The position numbers and the translations under genes were made by a program. The notes beneath the pieces were generated by a model, which was not told the origin of the DNA, did no database searches, and saw only the letters and a list, made by a program, of their open reading frames with translations. From positions 1 through 57,424 of the forward strand of contig JAJTYR010000022.1 of NCBI GenBank assembly GCA_021463505.1: DNA of 57,424 nucleotides. Direction: 5' to 3'. Origin of the DNA: Burkholderiaceae bacterium (GTDB lineage: Bacteria; Pseudomonadota; Gammaproteobacteria; Burkholderiales; Burkholderiaceae_E). Within the stretch, counting starts at the first letter, position 1, and each line of letters opens with the position of its first letter. Positions 44,666 through 53,583 of the stretch are shown in pieces.

Positions 44666-46188
44666 GGCTTGCGGTCGATCGCGGGTTCGTTCGGGTGACG
44701 CGCGTCGGAGACGTCCCGATCGAGTGCGATGTCGGCGCGATCGGGACGGTTCCACCAGCCGCCACCCATCGCCTGGAACAGGGCGGCGGTGTCGGCGTGG
44801 CGCGCCGCCTGCGCCCCCACCAGGGCGATGCGCGCCTGCTGGTACTGGCGCTGGGCGTCGAGCACCGCGAGCGAGCTCACGGCGCCGAGCTGGTATTGGC
44901 GCGTGGCGAGATCGAGGCTCGCGCGGGCACTCGCCTCGGCCTCGGCCTGCGCCTGCAGCGCGAGGGCGTCGGCCTGGAGCGCGCGCAAGGTGTCGGCGAC
45001 GTTCTGGAAGGCCAGCAGCACGGTGGAGCGGTACTGCGCCGCGGCGGCGTCGTGTGCCGCCACGGCGGCGGCACGCTGCGCATCGAGCCTGCCGGCGTCG
45101 AACAGCGGTTGCAGCAATGATGCACCGGCACTCCACAGCAGCGAACGGCCGTCGAGCAGGCGGCCCGGGCTGGTCGCGGCAAAGCCGTAGCTGCCCGACA
45201 GCGTGATCTGCGGGTACAGGTTGGCGGTGGTCACGCCGACCAGCGCGTTGGCCGAGTGCAGCAGCGCCTCGGCGGCGCGGATGTCGGGGCGCTGGCGCAC
45301 CAGCGCCGAGGGCACGCTCACCGGCAGTTGCACCGGCAGTTGCAGCGCTTCGAGCGTGAACTCGGGCAGGTCACCGGCGTCCGGCCGCCGTCCGGCGAGC
45401 ACCGCCAGTCGATGGCGCGTACGCGCCAGGTCGAGGTCGAGTCCGGGCAGCGACGCGCGCGTCTGCGCGAGCAGCGCCTGTTGCGCGAGCACCTCGCCGC
45501 GCGCGATGCCGCCGAGTTGCCAGCGTCGCTCGAGCAGGTCGAATTGCCGTTGCTGGATGGCGACGAGTTCGAGCGTGGCGGCGCGCTGCGCGCGCAGCGC
45601 AGCCTCCTGCACGGCGGTGGTCACCAGGTTGGCGGTCAGCGCCAGGTGAGCGGCCTCGAGCTGCTCGGTGTGGAAGTCGACCTGGGCCTGCAGGGCTTCG
45701 ATCTGCCTGCGTACGCCGCCGAAAGTGTCGAGCGTGTACGACACCTGTACCGACGCGTTGTAGAGGTCGTACACGGCCGTGGCGGACGGATCGGCGGCCG
45801 TGGGTGCGCGGGCGCGCTGGCGCGCGACGCCCGCGCCGACGTCGACGCGTGGCATCAGCGCGCCCGAGCCCGCGCGCAGGTCTTCCTGCGCCTGGCGCAG
45901 CGTCGCCTGGGCCGCCGCCAGCGTCGGGCTGTCGGCGAGCGCCTGCCGGATCAGCCGGTCGAGCGACCCGGAGCCAAACAGCGCCGACCACTGGGCGGGG
46001 ATGTCCGCGCCGGTCACGAAGCGCTGCGCGTTGCCGGCCAGCACCGGCGCCGCGACCGTCTCGGCGTCCAGCGCTTCGGCGGTGTAGCGCTCGGTCCGGG
46101 GCCCCGGGGGCGCGTGGAAATCGGGCCCGCTCGCGCAGCCGGCCAGTGCTGCTGTCACAACGATGGCGGACAGCGCGCGGCGGGTCAT
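44662..46188 (-). CDS. outer-membrane efflux lipoprotein, OprM/NodT family
   Basis: This 508-residue precursor has a lipoprotein signal (LSAIVVTAALAGCASGPDFH), so Cys18 would be acylated. Two repeats of the TolC-fold follow (LADSPTLAAAQATLRQAQEDL, then VALVRQRPDIRAAEALLHSANA-like and GASLLQPLFDAGRLDAQR). It is the first gene of the drug-type RND operon. The ATG at 46188 is chosen because it gives the lipobox. The 152-base region upstream is shared with the divergent MBL-fold gene; no regulator gene is adjacent. Confidence 0.93.
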   Translation of the reverse strand: MTRRALSAIVVTAALAGCASGPDFHAPPGPRTERYTAEALDAETVAAPVLAGNAQRFVTGADIPAQWSALFGSGSLDRLIRQALADSPTLAAAQATLRQAQEDLRAGSGALMPRVDVGAGVARQRARAPTAADPSATAVYDLYNASVQVSYTLDTFGGVRRQIEALQAQVDFHTEQLEAAHLALTANLVTTAVQEAALRAQRAATLELVAIQQRQFDLLERRWQLGGIARGEVLAQQALLAQTRASLPGLDLDLARTRHRLAVLAGRRPDAGDLPEFTLEALQLPVQLPVSVPSALVRQRPDIRAAEALLHSANALVGVTTANLYPQITLSGSYGFAATSPGRLLDGRSLLWSAGASLLQPLFDAGRLDAQRAAAVAAHDAAAAQYRSTVLLAFQNVADTLRALQADALALQAQAEAEASARASLDLATRQYQLGAVSSLAVLDAQRQYQQARIALVGAQAARHADTAALFQAMGGGWWNRPDRADIALDRDVSDARHPNEPAIDRKP

Positions 46189-46340
46189 GTACAGGAGCGT
46201 CACGTTGTCGGATGGCGCGAGCGACGCGCCTCGTCGGGGAACGCCGGATGGTACACGCAGGCACCGGGTGGGCGGCCGGATACCGGTGATCTGCTGATAG
46301 ACTCGAATGCAGGAGCGCCAGCAACCGGTTTCGTTTCCCG

Positions 46341-47243
46341 ATGACCGAATCCGTCCATCGCCTCGATTTCGGCCGGGTCTCGGTCTTCCTCGGGGAGAAG
46401 TCGGGCAAGTATCCCGACGGCAACCAGGTGATCGTGCGCGGCAGCGACACGCGTGCCGCGTTCGACACGCCACTGGTGGCCAATCGCATCGGCGCCGAAC
46501 TCGACGATGCCGAACTGGTCGTGCTCGGGCACGCGCACGAAGACCACATGGCGGGGCTGCACCGGCTGCCCCGGGCGAGGGTGCAGGCGCACGAACGCGA
46601 TCTCGAAGCAGTGCGCAGCTGGGAAGGCCTGCAGCGACACTACGGCCTGTCGCCATCCGCGGGTGCGTCGATGCTCGCGAAGATCCGGCGCGAGTTCTTC
46701 TATGTGCCACGGCCCGACGCCAGCGGCTATCGCGACGGTGCGCTGTGGGACCTGGGTGGCGCGCGGGTGCGCGCGATCCACATGCCGGGCCACACCTCGG
46801 GCCACAGCGTGCTGCTGGTCGAGTCCGAAGGCGTGGCCTTCCTCGGCGACATCGACCTGAGCGGTTTCGGCCCGTACTACGGCGACGCCACGTCGAGCCT
46901 GGCGGCGTTTCGCGACACGCTGGCGCGCGTGGCCGACGTGCCCGCTACCGTCTGGGTCACGTCGCACCATCGTGGCGTTTACACCGACCGCGCGGCGTTT
47001 CTGAAGGCGCTGGCCGCCTTCGCCGCAAAGCTCGACAAGCGCAGCGAGCGGCTGCTGTCGATGCTGGCCGATGGCCCGAAGACGCTCGACGAGCTGGTGG
47101 CGATGCGCCTGATCTATCCGTCCGACTACGAAGAGGTCTGGATCGACGATGCGGAGCGGCGCACGATCGCGCAGCACCTCGACGAACTGCTCGCCGCGAG
47201 GCGCGTGCAGACCGATGGGCACGGGCGCTTCGCGCGCTGCTGA
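46341..47243 (+). CDS. MBL-fold metallo-hydrolase with C-terminal winged helix
   Basis: This 300-residue hydrolase has the zinc-site motif HAHEDH (His64, His66, Asp68, His69), His151 in MPGHTSGHS and Asp170 in FLGDIDLSG. After about residue 235 a helical winged-helix tail follows (SERLLSMLADGPKTLDELVA and RTIAQHLDELLAARRV), as in the LACTB2-like branch. The substrate is unknown; members hydrolyse thioesters, lactones or RNA. A TAGACT hexamer at 46298-46303 is a candidate -10 box. It lies 37 bases before the zinc phospholipase-like gene. Confidence 0.85.
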   Translation: MTESVHRLDFGRVSVFLGEKSGKYPDGNQVIVRGSDTRAAFDTPLVANRIGAELDDAELVVLGHAHEDHMAGLHRLPRARVQAHERDLEAVRSWEGLQRHYGLSPSAGASMLAKIRREFFYVPRPDASGYRDGALWDLGGARVRAIHMPGHTSGHSVLLVESEGVAFLGDIDLSGFGPYYGDATSSLAAFRDTLARVADVPATVWVTSHHRGVYTDRAAFLKALAAFAAKLDKRSERLLSMLADGPKTLDELVAMRLIYPSDYEEVWIDDAERRTIAQHLDELLAARRVQTDGHGRFARC

Positions 47244-47279
47244 CGGTGCGCGCCATGCTTCACCGATGAATTCCGACCG

Positions 47280-48689
47280 ATGAACATTCCCATCCACTGC
47301 GCGCACGACGACAGGCGTTGTGCGGCCGGCCTCTTGCGGCAGTTCGCGCGCGGTGCGCTGCTCGCCGCCGCTGCACTGTGCGCCGCGCCCGCGTTTGCGT
47401 GGAGCAACCACGCGCTGGTCACCCGGCCTGCGCTGGAGGCCCTGCGCGAATTCGCCGGCCTGGCCCCGGTCAGGGTCGAGACGCTCGAATCGTTTCTCGC
47501 CGCGCAGGGTGCGAGCCTGGAGCAGTTGCTCGACGACGAGGAGCGCTGGGCGCGCGAGCACGTACCCATGTATCCGCCGCGGCCCGACGCGCTGCGCTTC
47601 GTGGCCGCCGGCAAGGCCGATGCCACCGATGCGGTCGACTTGCGGCGCCGCTTCGTCGCGGCGTTGCGCATTTCGCCCGACCTGCCGCTCAGCCTGTTCG
47701 TGCAGCGCGCCCCCGGAGCGCGCGCCGAAGACGGCCGCGCGCCGATGCCGGAGCGCGATGTGACCATGCTGCCGCGCGACGACGCGATCGAGGCAGTGAA
47801 GTTCGCAGCCCTTCGCGAGGGTGAGCCGGTGTCGCCGATCGAGGTGGTGGCGAGCGCGTCCGACGAACCCGACTACGGCCTGGACATCGGCCTGTGGGAG
47901 GACAACGGCACCACGCAGGGCCGTGTCTACGGCTTCGGCAGGCAGCCGTTCGGCAACCCGGCGCTCGACTTCGGCACCCAGGCGCCGTTTCACATGGGGT
48001 TCTTCCACGAGTCGGCGATCGTCTACGCGGCGGCGGGTTTCCTGAAACGTACCTTCCCGGAGTACCGCATTCACCTCTGGCTGGCGCTGGCGCGGCACGC
48101 GCTGCGCACCGGCCACGACTACTGGGGCTGGCGCTTCGCGGGCTGGGCGATGCACTACCTGCAGGATCTCACGCAGCCGTACCACGCGCGCGTGCTGCCC
48201 GACGTGAGCACCGTGCGCATGTTGTGGATCAACACGCTGTACATGGCCGGCTGGCCGGACGCGCGCAACCGGGCGGTGACGCTGGTGTCGAACCGGCACC
48301 TCGCCTTCGAGAACTTCCAGCGCACCGCGCTGCTCGCGGGCCTGCGCGAGCGCGCACGCGCAGCGATGCTGTTCGACGCGCTGGCGGGTACCGGCGCGGC
48401 GGCCGACCCGAACTACGACGACCGCACCCCGCGCGCGGCGGTGGCGATGCGTGCCTCGGGGGCTGCCGATGCGCTCGACCGCACGATCGCCGCGTCGCTG
48501 CCCGCACGCTACGTCAGCGACCCGTCGTTCGAGTTCGGCGCCTCCGGGCACGGCATCGACCTCTACGCGGCGCTGTCGCGCGACGATCCCGCCGGGCGCG
48601 ACGCGCTGGCGCGTGCGCTCGCGCCGCGGCTGGCCGACTTCGGTGCGTTCACCCGCGCGTTGGTGCGCAGTCTGCTGGCGGATCGCTGA
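47280..48689 (+). CDS. secreted S1/P1 nuclease / zinc phospholipase C-like enzyme
   Basis: This 469-residue precursor has a signal peptide that cleaves after AAPAFA (residue 40), leaving a mature N-terminal Trp41 in WSNHALV. In phospholipase C and S1/P1 nucleases the mature N-terminal Trp ligates zinc. The conserved helix motif HYLQDLTQPYH (His292, Asp296, His302) supplies further ligands, and HLWLALARHALRTGHDYWGW adds more His/Asp. The protein is longer than S1 nuclease and has an N-terminal insertion. It could hydrolyse phospholipids or nucleotides outside the cytoplasm. It lies just after the MBL gene on the same strand. Confidence 0.75.
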   Translation: MNIPIHCAHDDRRCAAGLLRQFARGALLAAAALCAAPAFAWSNHALVTRPALEALREFAGLAPVRVETLESFLAAQGASLEQLLDDEERWAREHVPMYPPRPDALRFVAAGKADATDAVDLRRRFVAALRISPDLPLSLFVQRAPGARAEDGRAPMPERDVTMLPRDDAIEAVKFAALREGEPVSPIEVVASASDEPDYGLDIGLWEDNGTTQGRVYGFGRQPFGNPALDFGTQAPFHMGFFHESAIVYAAAGFLKRTFPEYRIHLWLALARHALRTGHDYWGWRFAGWAMHYLQDLTQPYHARVLPDVSTVRMLWINTLYMAGWPDARNRAVTLVSNRHLAFENFQRTALLAGLRERARAAMLFDALAGTGAAADPNYDDRTPRAAVAMRASGAADALDRTIAASLPARYVSDPSFEFGASGHGIDLYAALSRDDPAGRDALARALAPRLADFGAFTRALVRSLLADR

Positions 48690-48748
48690 TCAGGTGTTCC
48701 CGTCGTAGCTGGCGAGCGTCACTTCGGCGGCGGCTTCACGGATCGGGA

Positions 48749-49228
48749 TCAGATCCCTTTCAGATGTTCGAGCGGCAATTCGGTCGTCCGCTTGGTTTCC
48801 TGCAGCACGACGCTCGACTCGACGCTGCGCACGCCGGGCAGCCGCATCAGCCGGTGCATCATGAACTGGGCGAACGCCTCGAGGTCGGCGGCGACGATGC
48901 GCAGCTGGTAGTCGTAGGGGCCGGTGACCGAGTAGCACTCGAGCACCTCGGGCATCGCCGCCACTGCACGGTCGAACGCGTCGTTGTGCGCTTCGCCGTG
49001 CCGCTGCAGCGACACGCGGGTGAAGGCCGTCACGGTGAGGCCGACCTTCGCGGGCCGCAACAGCGTGACGCAACGGTCGATCAAGCCTGCGTCCTGCAGC
49101 CGCTGGATGCGGCGGCTGACCTGCGACGCCGACAGGTGCACGCGCTCGCCGAGTTGCGGGTTGGTGGTGTGGCCATCACGCTGCAGCGCAGCAAGCAGCT
49201 GAAGGTCGATTTTGTCGAGTTCGAGCAC
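48749..49228 (-). CDS. Lrp/AsnC-family transcriptional regulator
   Basis: This 159-residue regulator starts with GTG at 49228. The N-terminal winged helix (LDKIDLQLLAALQRDGH and LSASQVSRRIQRLQDAGLI) is followed by the RAM ligand domain (PEVLECYSVTGPYDYQLRIVAADLEAFAQF). It is divergent from the indolepyruvate oxidoreductase gene; the 145 bases between the start codons should hold both promoters. An amino-acid signal and control of that catabolic gene are the obvious hypothesis. Confidence 0.9.
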   Translation of the reverse strand: MLELDKIDLQLLAALQRDGHTTNPQLGERVHLSASQVSRRIQRLQDAGLIDRCVTLLRPAKVGLTVTAFTRVSLQRHGEAHNDAFDRAVAAMPEVLECYSVTGPYDYQLRIVAADLEAFAQFMMHRLMRLPGVRSVESSVVLQETKRTTELPLEHLKGI

Positions 49229-49373
49229 GATTCCGGTCCCGGTCTGGCCTGATGATGCACGAACCGTGCGCAAACTGCGAGATCGAACGCCAAAGTCGCG
49301 CGGACCTTGCGCGGTGTCGCGCCTAGCATGGGGCACATCGAACCCGGCCCCGGCTCGACGCCGGCTCCCTGCC

Positions 49374-52300
49374 ATGAATGCACCCGATCGGCTGCTCGTT
49401 CCGTCTGCGCCGCTGCGCGTCGATTACCGGCTGGAGGACAACCTGGCCGCGACCTCCGGGCCGATCTTCCTCACCGGCACGCAGGCACTGGTGCGCCTGC
49501 CGCTGATGCAGCGCGCGCTCGATGCGGCCCGCGGGCTGGACAGCGCCGGTTTCGTCAGCGGTTATCGGGGCTCGCCGCTGGGCGCCTACGACCAGCAGTT
49601 GTGGCGCGCCCGCGCGCAGCTCGACGCGGCGAACGTGCGTTTCCTGCCGGCGATCAACGAGGAGCTGGCGGCGACCGCAGTGCTCGGTTCGCAGCAGGTC
49701 GAGTGCGATGCGCAGCGCACGGTGGCCGCGGCCTTCGGGCTCTGGTACGGCAAGGGCCCGGGCGTGGATCGCGCGGCCGACGCGCTCAAGCACGGCCACG
49801 CGCGCGGCGCCTCGCCCAACGGCGGCGTGCTGGTGGTGGCCGGTGACGACCACGGCTGCGTGTCCTCGTCGATGGCGCACCAGAGCGACTTCACGATGGT
49901 CTCGTGGCGCATGCCGGTGCTCAGCCCGGCGAACATCGCCGAGCTGATCGAGTTCGGCCTGTACGGCTGGGCGCTGTCGCGCTGGTCCGGCGCCTGGGTG
50001 GGCATCAAGGCGATCTCGGAGGTGGTCGAGAGCGCGGCGACCGTCGATCTCGATGCGTTGCAGACGCACTTCGACCCGGTGGGCACGGCCGGCGCGACCG
50101 GGATCACGGGCGCGGCCGATGGTGCTGTCCGGGAGGCGCGGCGCCCCCCGGCCCTGCACTATCGTCCCGACGACGTGCCGGGCGCGGCGATCGAGACGCG
50201 GATGGCGCAGCGGCTCGATGCGGTGCGCGAGTTCGCGCGTCTGCACTCGATCGACCGGACGATCTGCGCGCCACGCGATGCGCGACTGGGCATCGTCACC
50301 TGCGGCAAGGCGCACTTCGATCTGCTCGAGGCGCTGCGTCGCATCGACATCGACCTCGCCGACCTCGCGCGCGCCGGCGTCCGCTTCTACAAGGTCGGGC
50401 TCGCGTACCCGATCGAGCCGGCGCGGATGCTCGCGTTCGCGCGCGGGCTCGACGAGGTGCTGGTGGTCGAGGAGAAGGGGCCGGTGGTCGAGCAGCAGAT
50501 GCAGGCGCTGCTGTACGGCGCGCCGGCCGACTGTCGCCCGCGCATCCTCGGCAAGCGCGGCCCCGACGGCGCGCCGCTGCTGCCCGACGTGGGCGAGTTG
50601 CGCCCGTCGCGCGTGCTGCCGGTGCTCGCCGAATGGCTCGCACGCCACCGGCCGGCGCTCGACCGGCGCGATCGCGTCGTCGAATTCGTCCGTCCGCCGT
50701 TGCCGTCGAATGCGGCCGACCGCGTGCGCCGCGTGCCGTACTTCTGTTCGGGCTGTCCGCACAACACGTCGACCGTGGTGCCGGCGGGCTCGCGCGCGCT
50801 GTCGGGCATCGGCTGCCACGCGATGGCGATGTGGATGGACCGCGACACGAGCGGGCTGATCCAGATGGGCGGCGAGGGCGTCGACTGGATCTCGCACGCG
50901 CAGTTCACGCGCGCGCCGCACGTGTTCCAGAACCTCGGCGACGGCACCTACTTCCACTCGGGCTGTCTCGCGATCCGCCAGGCGATCGCCGCCGGCACGA
51001 CGATCACCTACAAGATCCTGGTCAACGACGCGGTCGCGATGACCGGCGGCCAGCCGGCCGACGGCGTGGCCACCGTCGACTCGATCGCACGGCAGGTGCG
51101 CGCCGAGGGCGTGCAGCGGATCGCGCTGGTGTCGGACGACCCGCGCAGGCACGCCGGGCGCGAAGCGTCGTTTCCGCCGGCCACGAGCTTTCACGGTCGC
51201 GACGCGCTCGACGCGGTGCAGCGCGAGCTGCGCGAGACACCGGGCGTCACCGTGCTGCTGTACGACCAGGCCTGTGCCGCCGAGAAGCGGCGCCGGCGCA
51301 AGCGCGGCACGCTGGCCGATCCGCCGCGCCGGCTGTTCATCAACGAGGCGGTGTGCGATGGCTGCGGCGACTGCGCCGCGAAGTCGAACTGCCTGTCGGT
51401 GGTGCCGGTGGAGACGCCGCAGGGGCGCAAGCGGCAAATCGACCAGTCGTCGTGCAACAAGGACTACCGTTGCGCCGACGGCTTCTGTCCGAGCTTCGTG
51501 TCGGTGACGGGCGGAAGCCTGCGCCGGCCGGCGGCGACGCTCGACGCCGAGCGGCTCGCGCATGCGCTCGAGTCGGTGCCCGAGGTCGAGCCGGCGAACT
51601 GGCGCGGGCCGTACGACCTGCTGGTCACCGGCGTGGGCGGTACCGGCGTGGTCACCGTGGGCGCGGTGATCGCGATGGCCGCGCACCTGGAAGGCAAGCA
51701 CGCATCGGTGCTCGACTTCATGGGCTTCGCGCAAAAGGGCGGCAGCGTGCTCTCGCACGTGCGCCTGGCGGCGAGCGCCGATGCGCTGAACCAGGCGCGC
51801 ATCGACACGCAGCAGGCCGACGCGGTACTGGCCTGCGACGCGGTGGTGGCCGCGAGCGACGATGCGCTGCAGTCGGTGAGCCACGGACGCACGCGTATCG
51901 TGGCCAACCGGCACGTGCTGCCGGTGGCGGCGCAGGTGAGCGACCCCGATGCACCGCTGCCGGTGCCGGCGCTGCTGGAAAAACTCGCCGCCGCGGCGGG
52001 CGAAGACCGGCTCTCGGTGTGCGATGCGCACGCGATCGCCGAGCGCGCGCTCGGCGACACGATAGCCACCAACATCGTGATGCTCGGTTACGCGTGGCAG
52101 CAGGGCATCGTGCCCCTGTCGCGCGCGGCGATCGAGCGCGCGCTGGAACTGAACGGCGTGGCGGTCGAGGCGAACCTGCGGGCGTTCCGCATCGGGCGGC
52201 TGGCTGCGCACGATACGCGGGCGCTCGAAGTGGTGCTCGGCGGCGCGGCGGAAGCGGCGATCAACGCGACGGCTCGCGACGAACAGTCGCTCACCGAACT

Positions 52301-53018
52301 GGTCGATTGGCTGAGTGCCGAACTGACGGACTACCACGGGGCCGGACACGCGACGCGGCTGCGTCGACTGGTCGACGCCGTGGCGGTCGCCGAAAGCGCG
52401 CTGCGCCCGAGCGGAGCGGCGCCCGAGTTGGCCGCCACGGTGGCGCGCAATTACGCGAAGCTGCTGATGGTGAAGGACGAATACGAAGTGGCGCGCCTGT
52501 ACTCGTTGCCACGGTTCCGGCGCGAGCTCGAGGCGCAGTTCGAGGGCGACTACGCATTGAGCGTCCTGCTCGCGCCGCCACTGCTGGCGCGCCGCGGGCC
52601 GGATGGACTGCCGCGCAAGATGCGCTTCGGCCGCTGGATCTTCCCGGTGCTGCGCGTGCTCGCCGCGGTGCGGCGCGCGCGCGGCACGCCGTTCGACGTC
52701 TTCGGCTATACGCGCGAGCGTCGCATCGAGCGCGCGCTGCCGGCCGACTATGCGGCGACGATCGAAGCGCTGTTGCCGAGGCTGGATGCGGGGCGCCTGG
52801 CGCTGGCTGTACAGCTCGCCGACGTGCCGTCCTCGATCCGCGGGTTCGGGCACGTGAAGCTGCGCAACCTGCGTGAAGCAAAGCGTCGCGAAGTGGCGCT
52901 GGCCGAACGGCTCGGGGTGGTGCCGGTGGTGTCGGAAGTGGTGCGCGGACTGCTGGCGCAGCAGGACTCGGGGGTGGGTGCGCCGCGGGACGTGGTGGCG
53001 GGCTCGCACCGCGCCTGA
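49374..53018 (+). CDS. iorAB: fused indolepyruvate:ferredoxin oxidoreductase (IorA-IorB type)
   Basis: This 1214-residue protein combines the TPP-dependent alpha part and the gamma/beta part of indolepyruvate oxidoreductase, which converts aryl pyruvates from aromatic amino acids to acyl-CoA with ferredoxin. The N-terminal half includes SGYRGSPLGAYDQQL and the TPP-binding GIGCHAMAMWMDRDTSG. One iron-sulfur motif, CDGCGDC (Cys661, 664, 667) with a following SNC, lies in the middle. The C-terminal gamma domain carries LLVTGVGGTGVVTVGAVI and LDFMGFAQKGGSVLSHV. Such fused forms are typical of betaproteobacteria. The ATG at 49374 has no strong ribosome site. Confidence 0.92.
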   Translation: MNAPDRLLVPSAPLRVDYRLEDNLAATSGPIFLTGTQALVRLPLMQRALDAARGLDSAGFVSGYRGSPLGAYDQQLWRARAQLDAANVRFLPAINEELAATAVLGSQQVECDAQRTVAAAFGLWYGKGPGVDRAADALKHGHARGASPNGGVLVVAGDDHGCVSSSMAHQSDFTMVSWRMPVLSPANIAELIEFGLYGWALSRWSGAWVGIKAISEVVESAATVDLDALQTHFDPVGTAGATGITGAADGAVREARRPPALHYRPDDVPGAAIETRMAQRLDAVREFARLHSIDRTICAPRDARLGIVTCGKAHFDLLEALRRIDIDLADLARAGVRFYKVGLAYPIEPARMLAFARGLDEVLVVEEKGPVVEQQMQALLYGAPADCRPRILGKRGPDGAPLLPDVGELRPSRVLPVLAEWLARHRPALDRRDRVVEFVRPPLPSNAADRVRRVPYFCSGCPHNTSTVVPAGSRALSGIGCHAMAMWMDRDTSGLIQMGGEGVDWISHAQFTRAPHVFQNLGDGTYFHSGCLAIRQAIAAGTTITYKILVNDAVAMTGGQPADGVATVDSIARQVRAEGVQRIALVSDDPRRHAGREASFPPATSFHGRDALDAVQRELRETPGVTVLLYDQACAAEKRRRRKRGTLADPPRRLFINEAVCDGCGDCAAKSNCLSVVPVETPQGRKRQIDQSSCNKDYRCADGFCPSFVSVTGGSLRRPAATLDAERLAHALESVPEVEPANWRGPYDLLVTGVGGTGVVTVGAVIAMAAHLEGKHASVLDFMGFAQKGGSVLSHVRLAASADALNQARIDTQQADAVLACDAVVAASDDALQSVSHGRTRIVANRHVLPVAAQVSDPDAPLPVPALLEKLAAAAGEDRLSVCDAHAIAERALGDTIATNIVMLGYAWQQGIVPLSRAAIERALELNGVAVEANLRAFRIGRLAAHDTRALEVVLGGAAEAAINATARDEQSLTELVDWLSAELTDYHGAGHATRLRRLVDAVAVAESALRPSGAAPELAATVARNYAKLLMVKDEYEVARLYSLPRFRRELEAQFEGDYALSVLLAPPLLARRGPDGLPRKMRFGRWIFPVLRVLAAVRRARGTPFDVFGYTRERRIERALPADYAATIEALLPRLDAGRLALAVQLADVPSSIRGFGHVKLRNLREAKRREVALAERLGVVPVVSEVVRGLLAQQDSGVGAPRDVVAGSHRA

Positions 53019-53583
53019 TAGTGCGGTCGGCCGTGGAAGCAGCAGGCCCGCGCGGTGTCGCGGGCCGGGGCGATTCAAATGGCAGTCACCGGCTGCCCGG
53101 AGTCGCTGCAGGGTGACCAGGGGCCTCATCGCTCTGTCCGGAGTGTCAGGGCTGCTCGGTGCGGGGTTGACGTGCAGAGACCGGATGCGCTCGCGCTGAG
53201 GTCGATGTCGGCGGTGACCGCCGCGGCCGCGAGCGCGACTGGCTGCGCACCGGGAAACGATGCAGAATGAATCGACCGACGCGGACGGGTGTTTGCAGGC
53301 GACGGCCCAACACGCTCATCCGAAGCCGATGGCGCCCGGCGCCGACAATGGGCCTTGTGGACGCTGCGTCTGCCGACACATCCGAGCCGACGACTCTGTG
53401 TTCAGGATATGTTCGACCCGAGGGAGTTCCGGCGGCGAAACCCGTGCGGAGACAAGCACATCCCGGCGCTGATGTGCACAGGTTGCGCAGATGGGCTCGG
53501 AGTTACGCCGCTTCTTGATACGAACCAAATTACGTTAGGTTGCTTTGTCGCCGCTTTGATCCAGTTTCAAGGGAGACAAGAGA
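53019..53583. other. 565-base region before the endonuclease gene
   Basis: No convincing gene is seen; several short frames are open but none resembles a protein. A GC-rich hairpin at 53045-53066 follows the iorAB stop. From about 53480 the base composition drops, and GTTAGGT at 53534-53540 marks the inferred left end of the integron cassette. The 38 bases before it (GTTACGCCGC...CGAACCAAATTAC) are only loosely like an integron attI. No integrase gene was found here. Confidence 0.5.
53045..53066 (+). terminator. GC-rich hairpin after iorAB
   Basis: GGCCCGCG and CGCGGGCC form perfect 8-base arms around CGGTGT, 26 bases after the iorAB stop. No T-run follows, so its strength as an intrinsic terminator is uncertain. 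Confidence 0.45.

Noticed and set aside
49323-53129. 1268-codon minus-strand frame across the indolepyruvate oxidoreductase gene
   Set aside because: The plus strand has clear TPP-enzyme and iron-sulfur motifs; the antisense translation is low-complexity Arg/His/Gln.
53316-53528. Minus-strand frame beginning MVRIKKRRNSEPICATC as a possible integrase remnant
   Set aside because: No tyrosine-recombinase motif (R...HxxR...Y) is visible in it or nearby.
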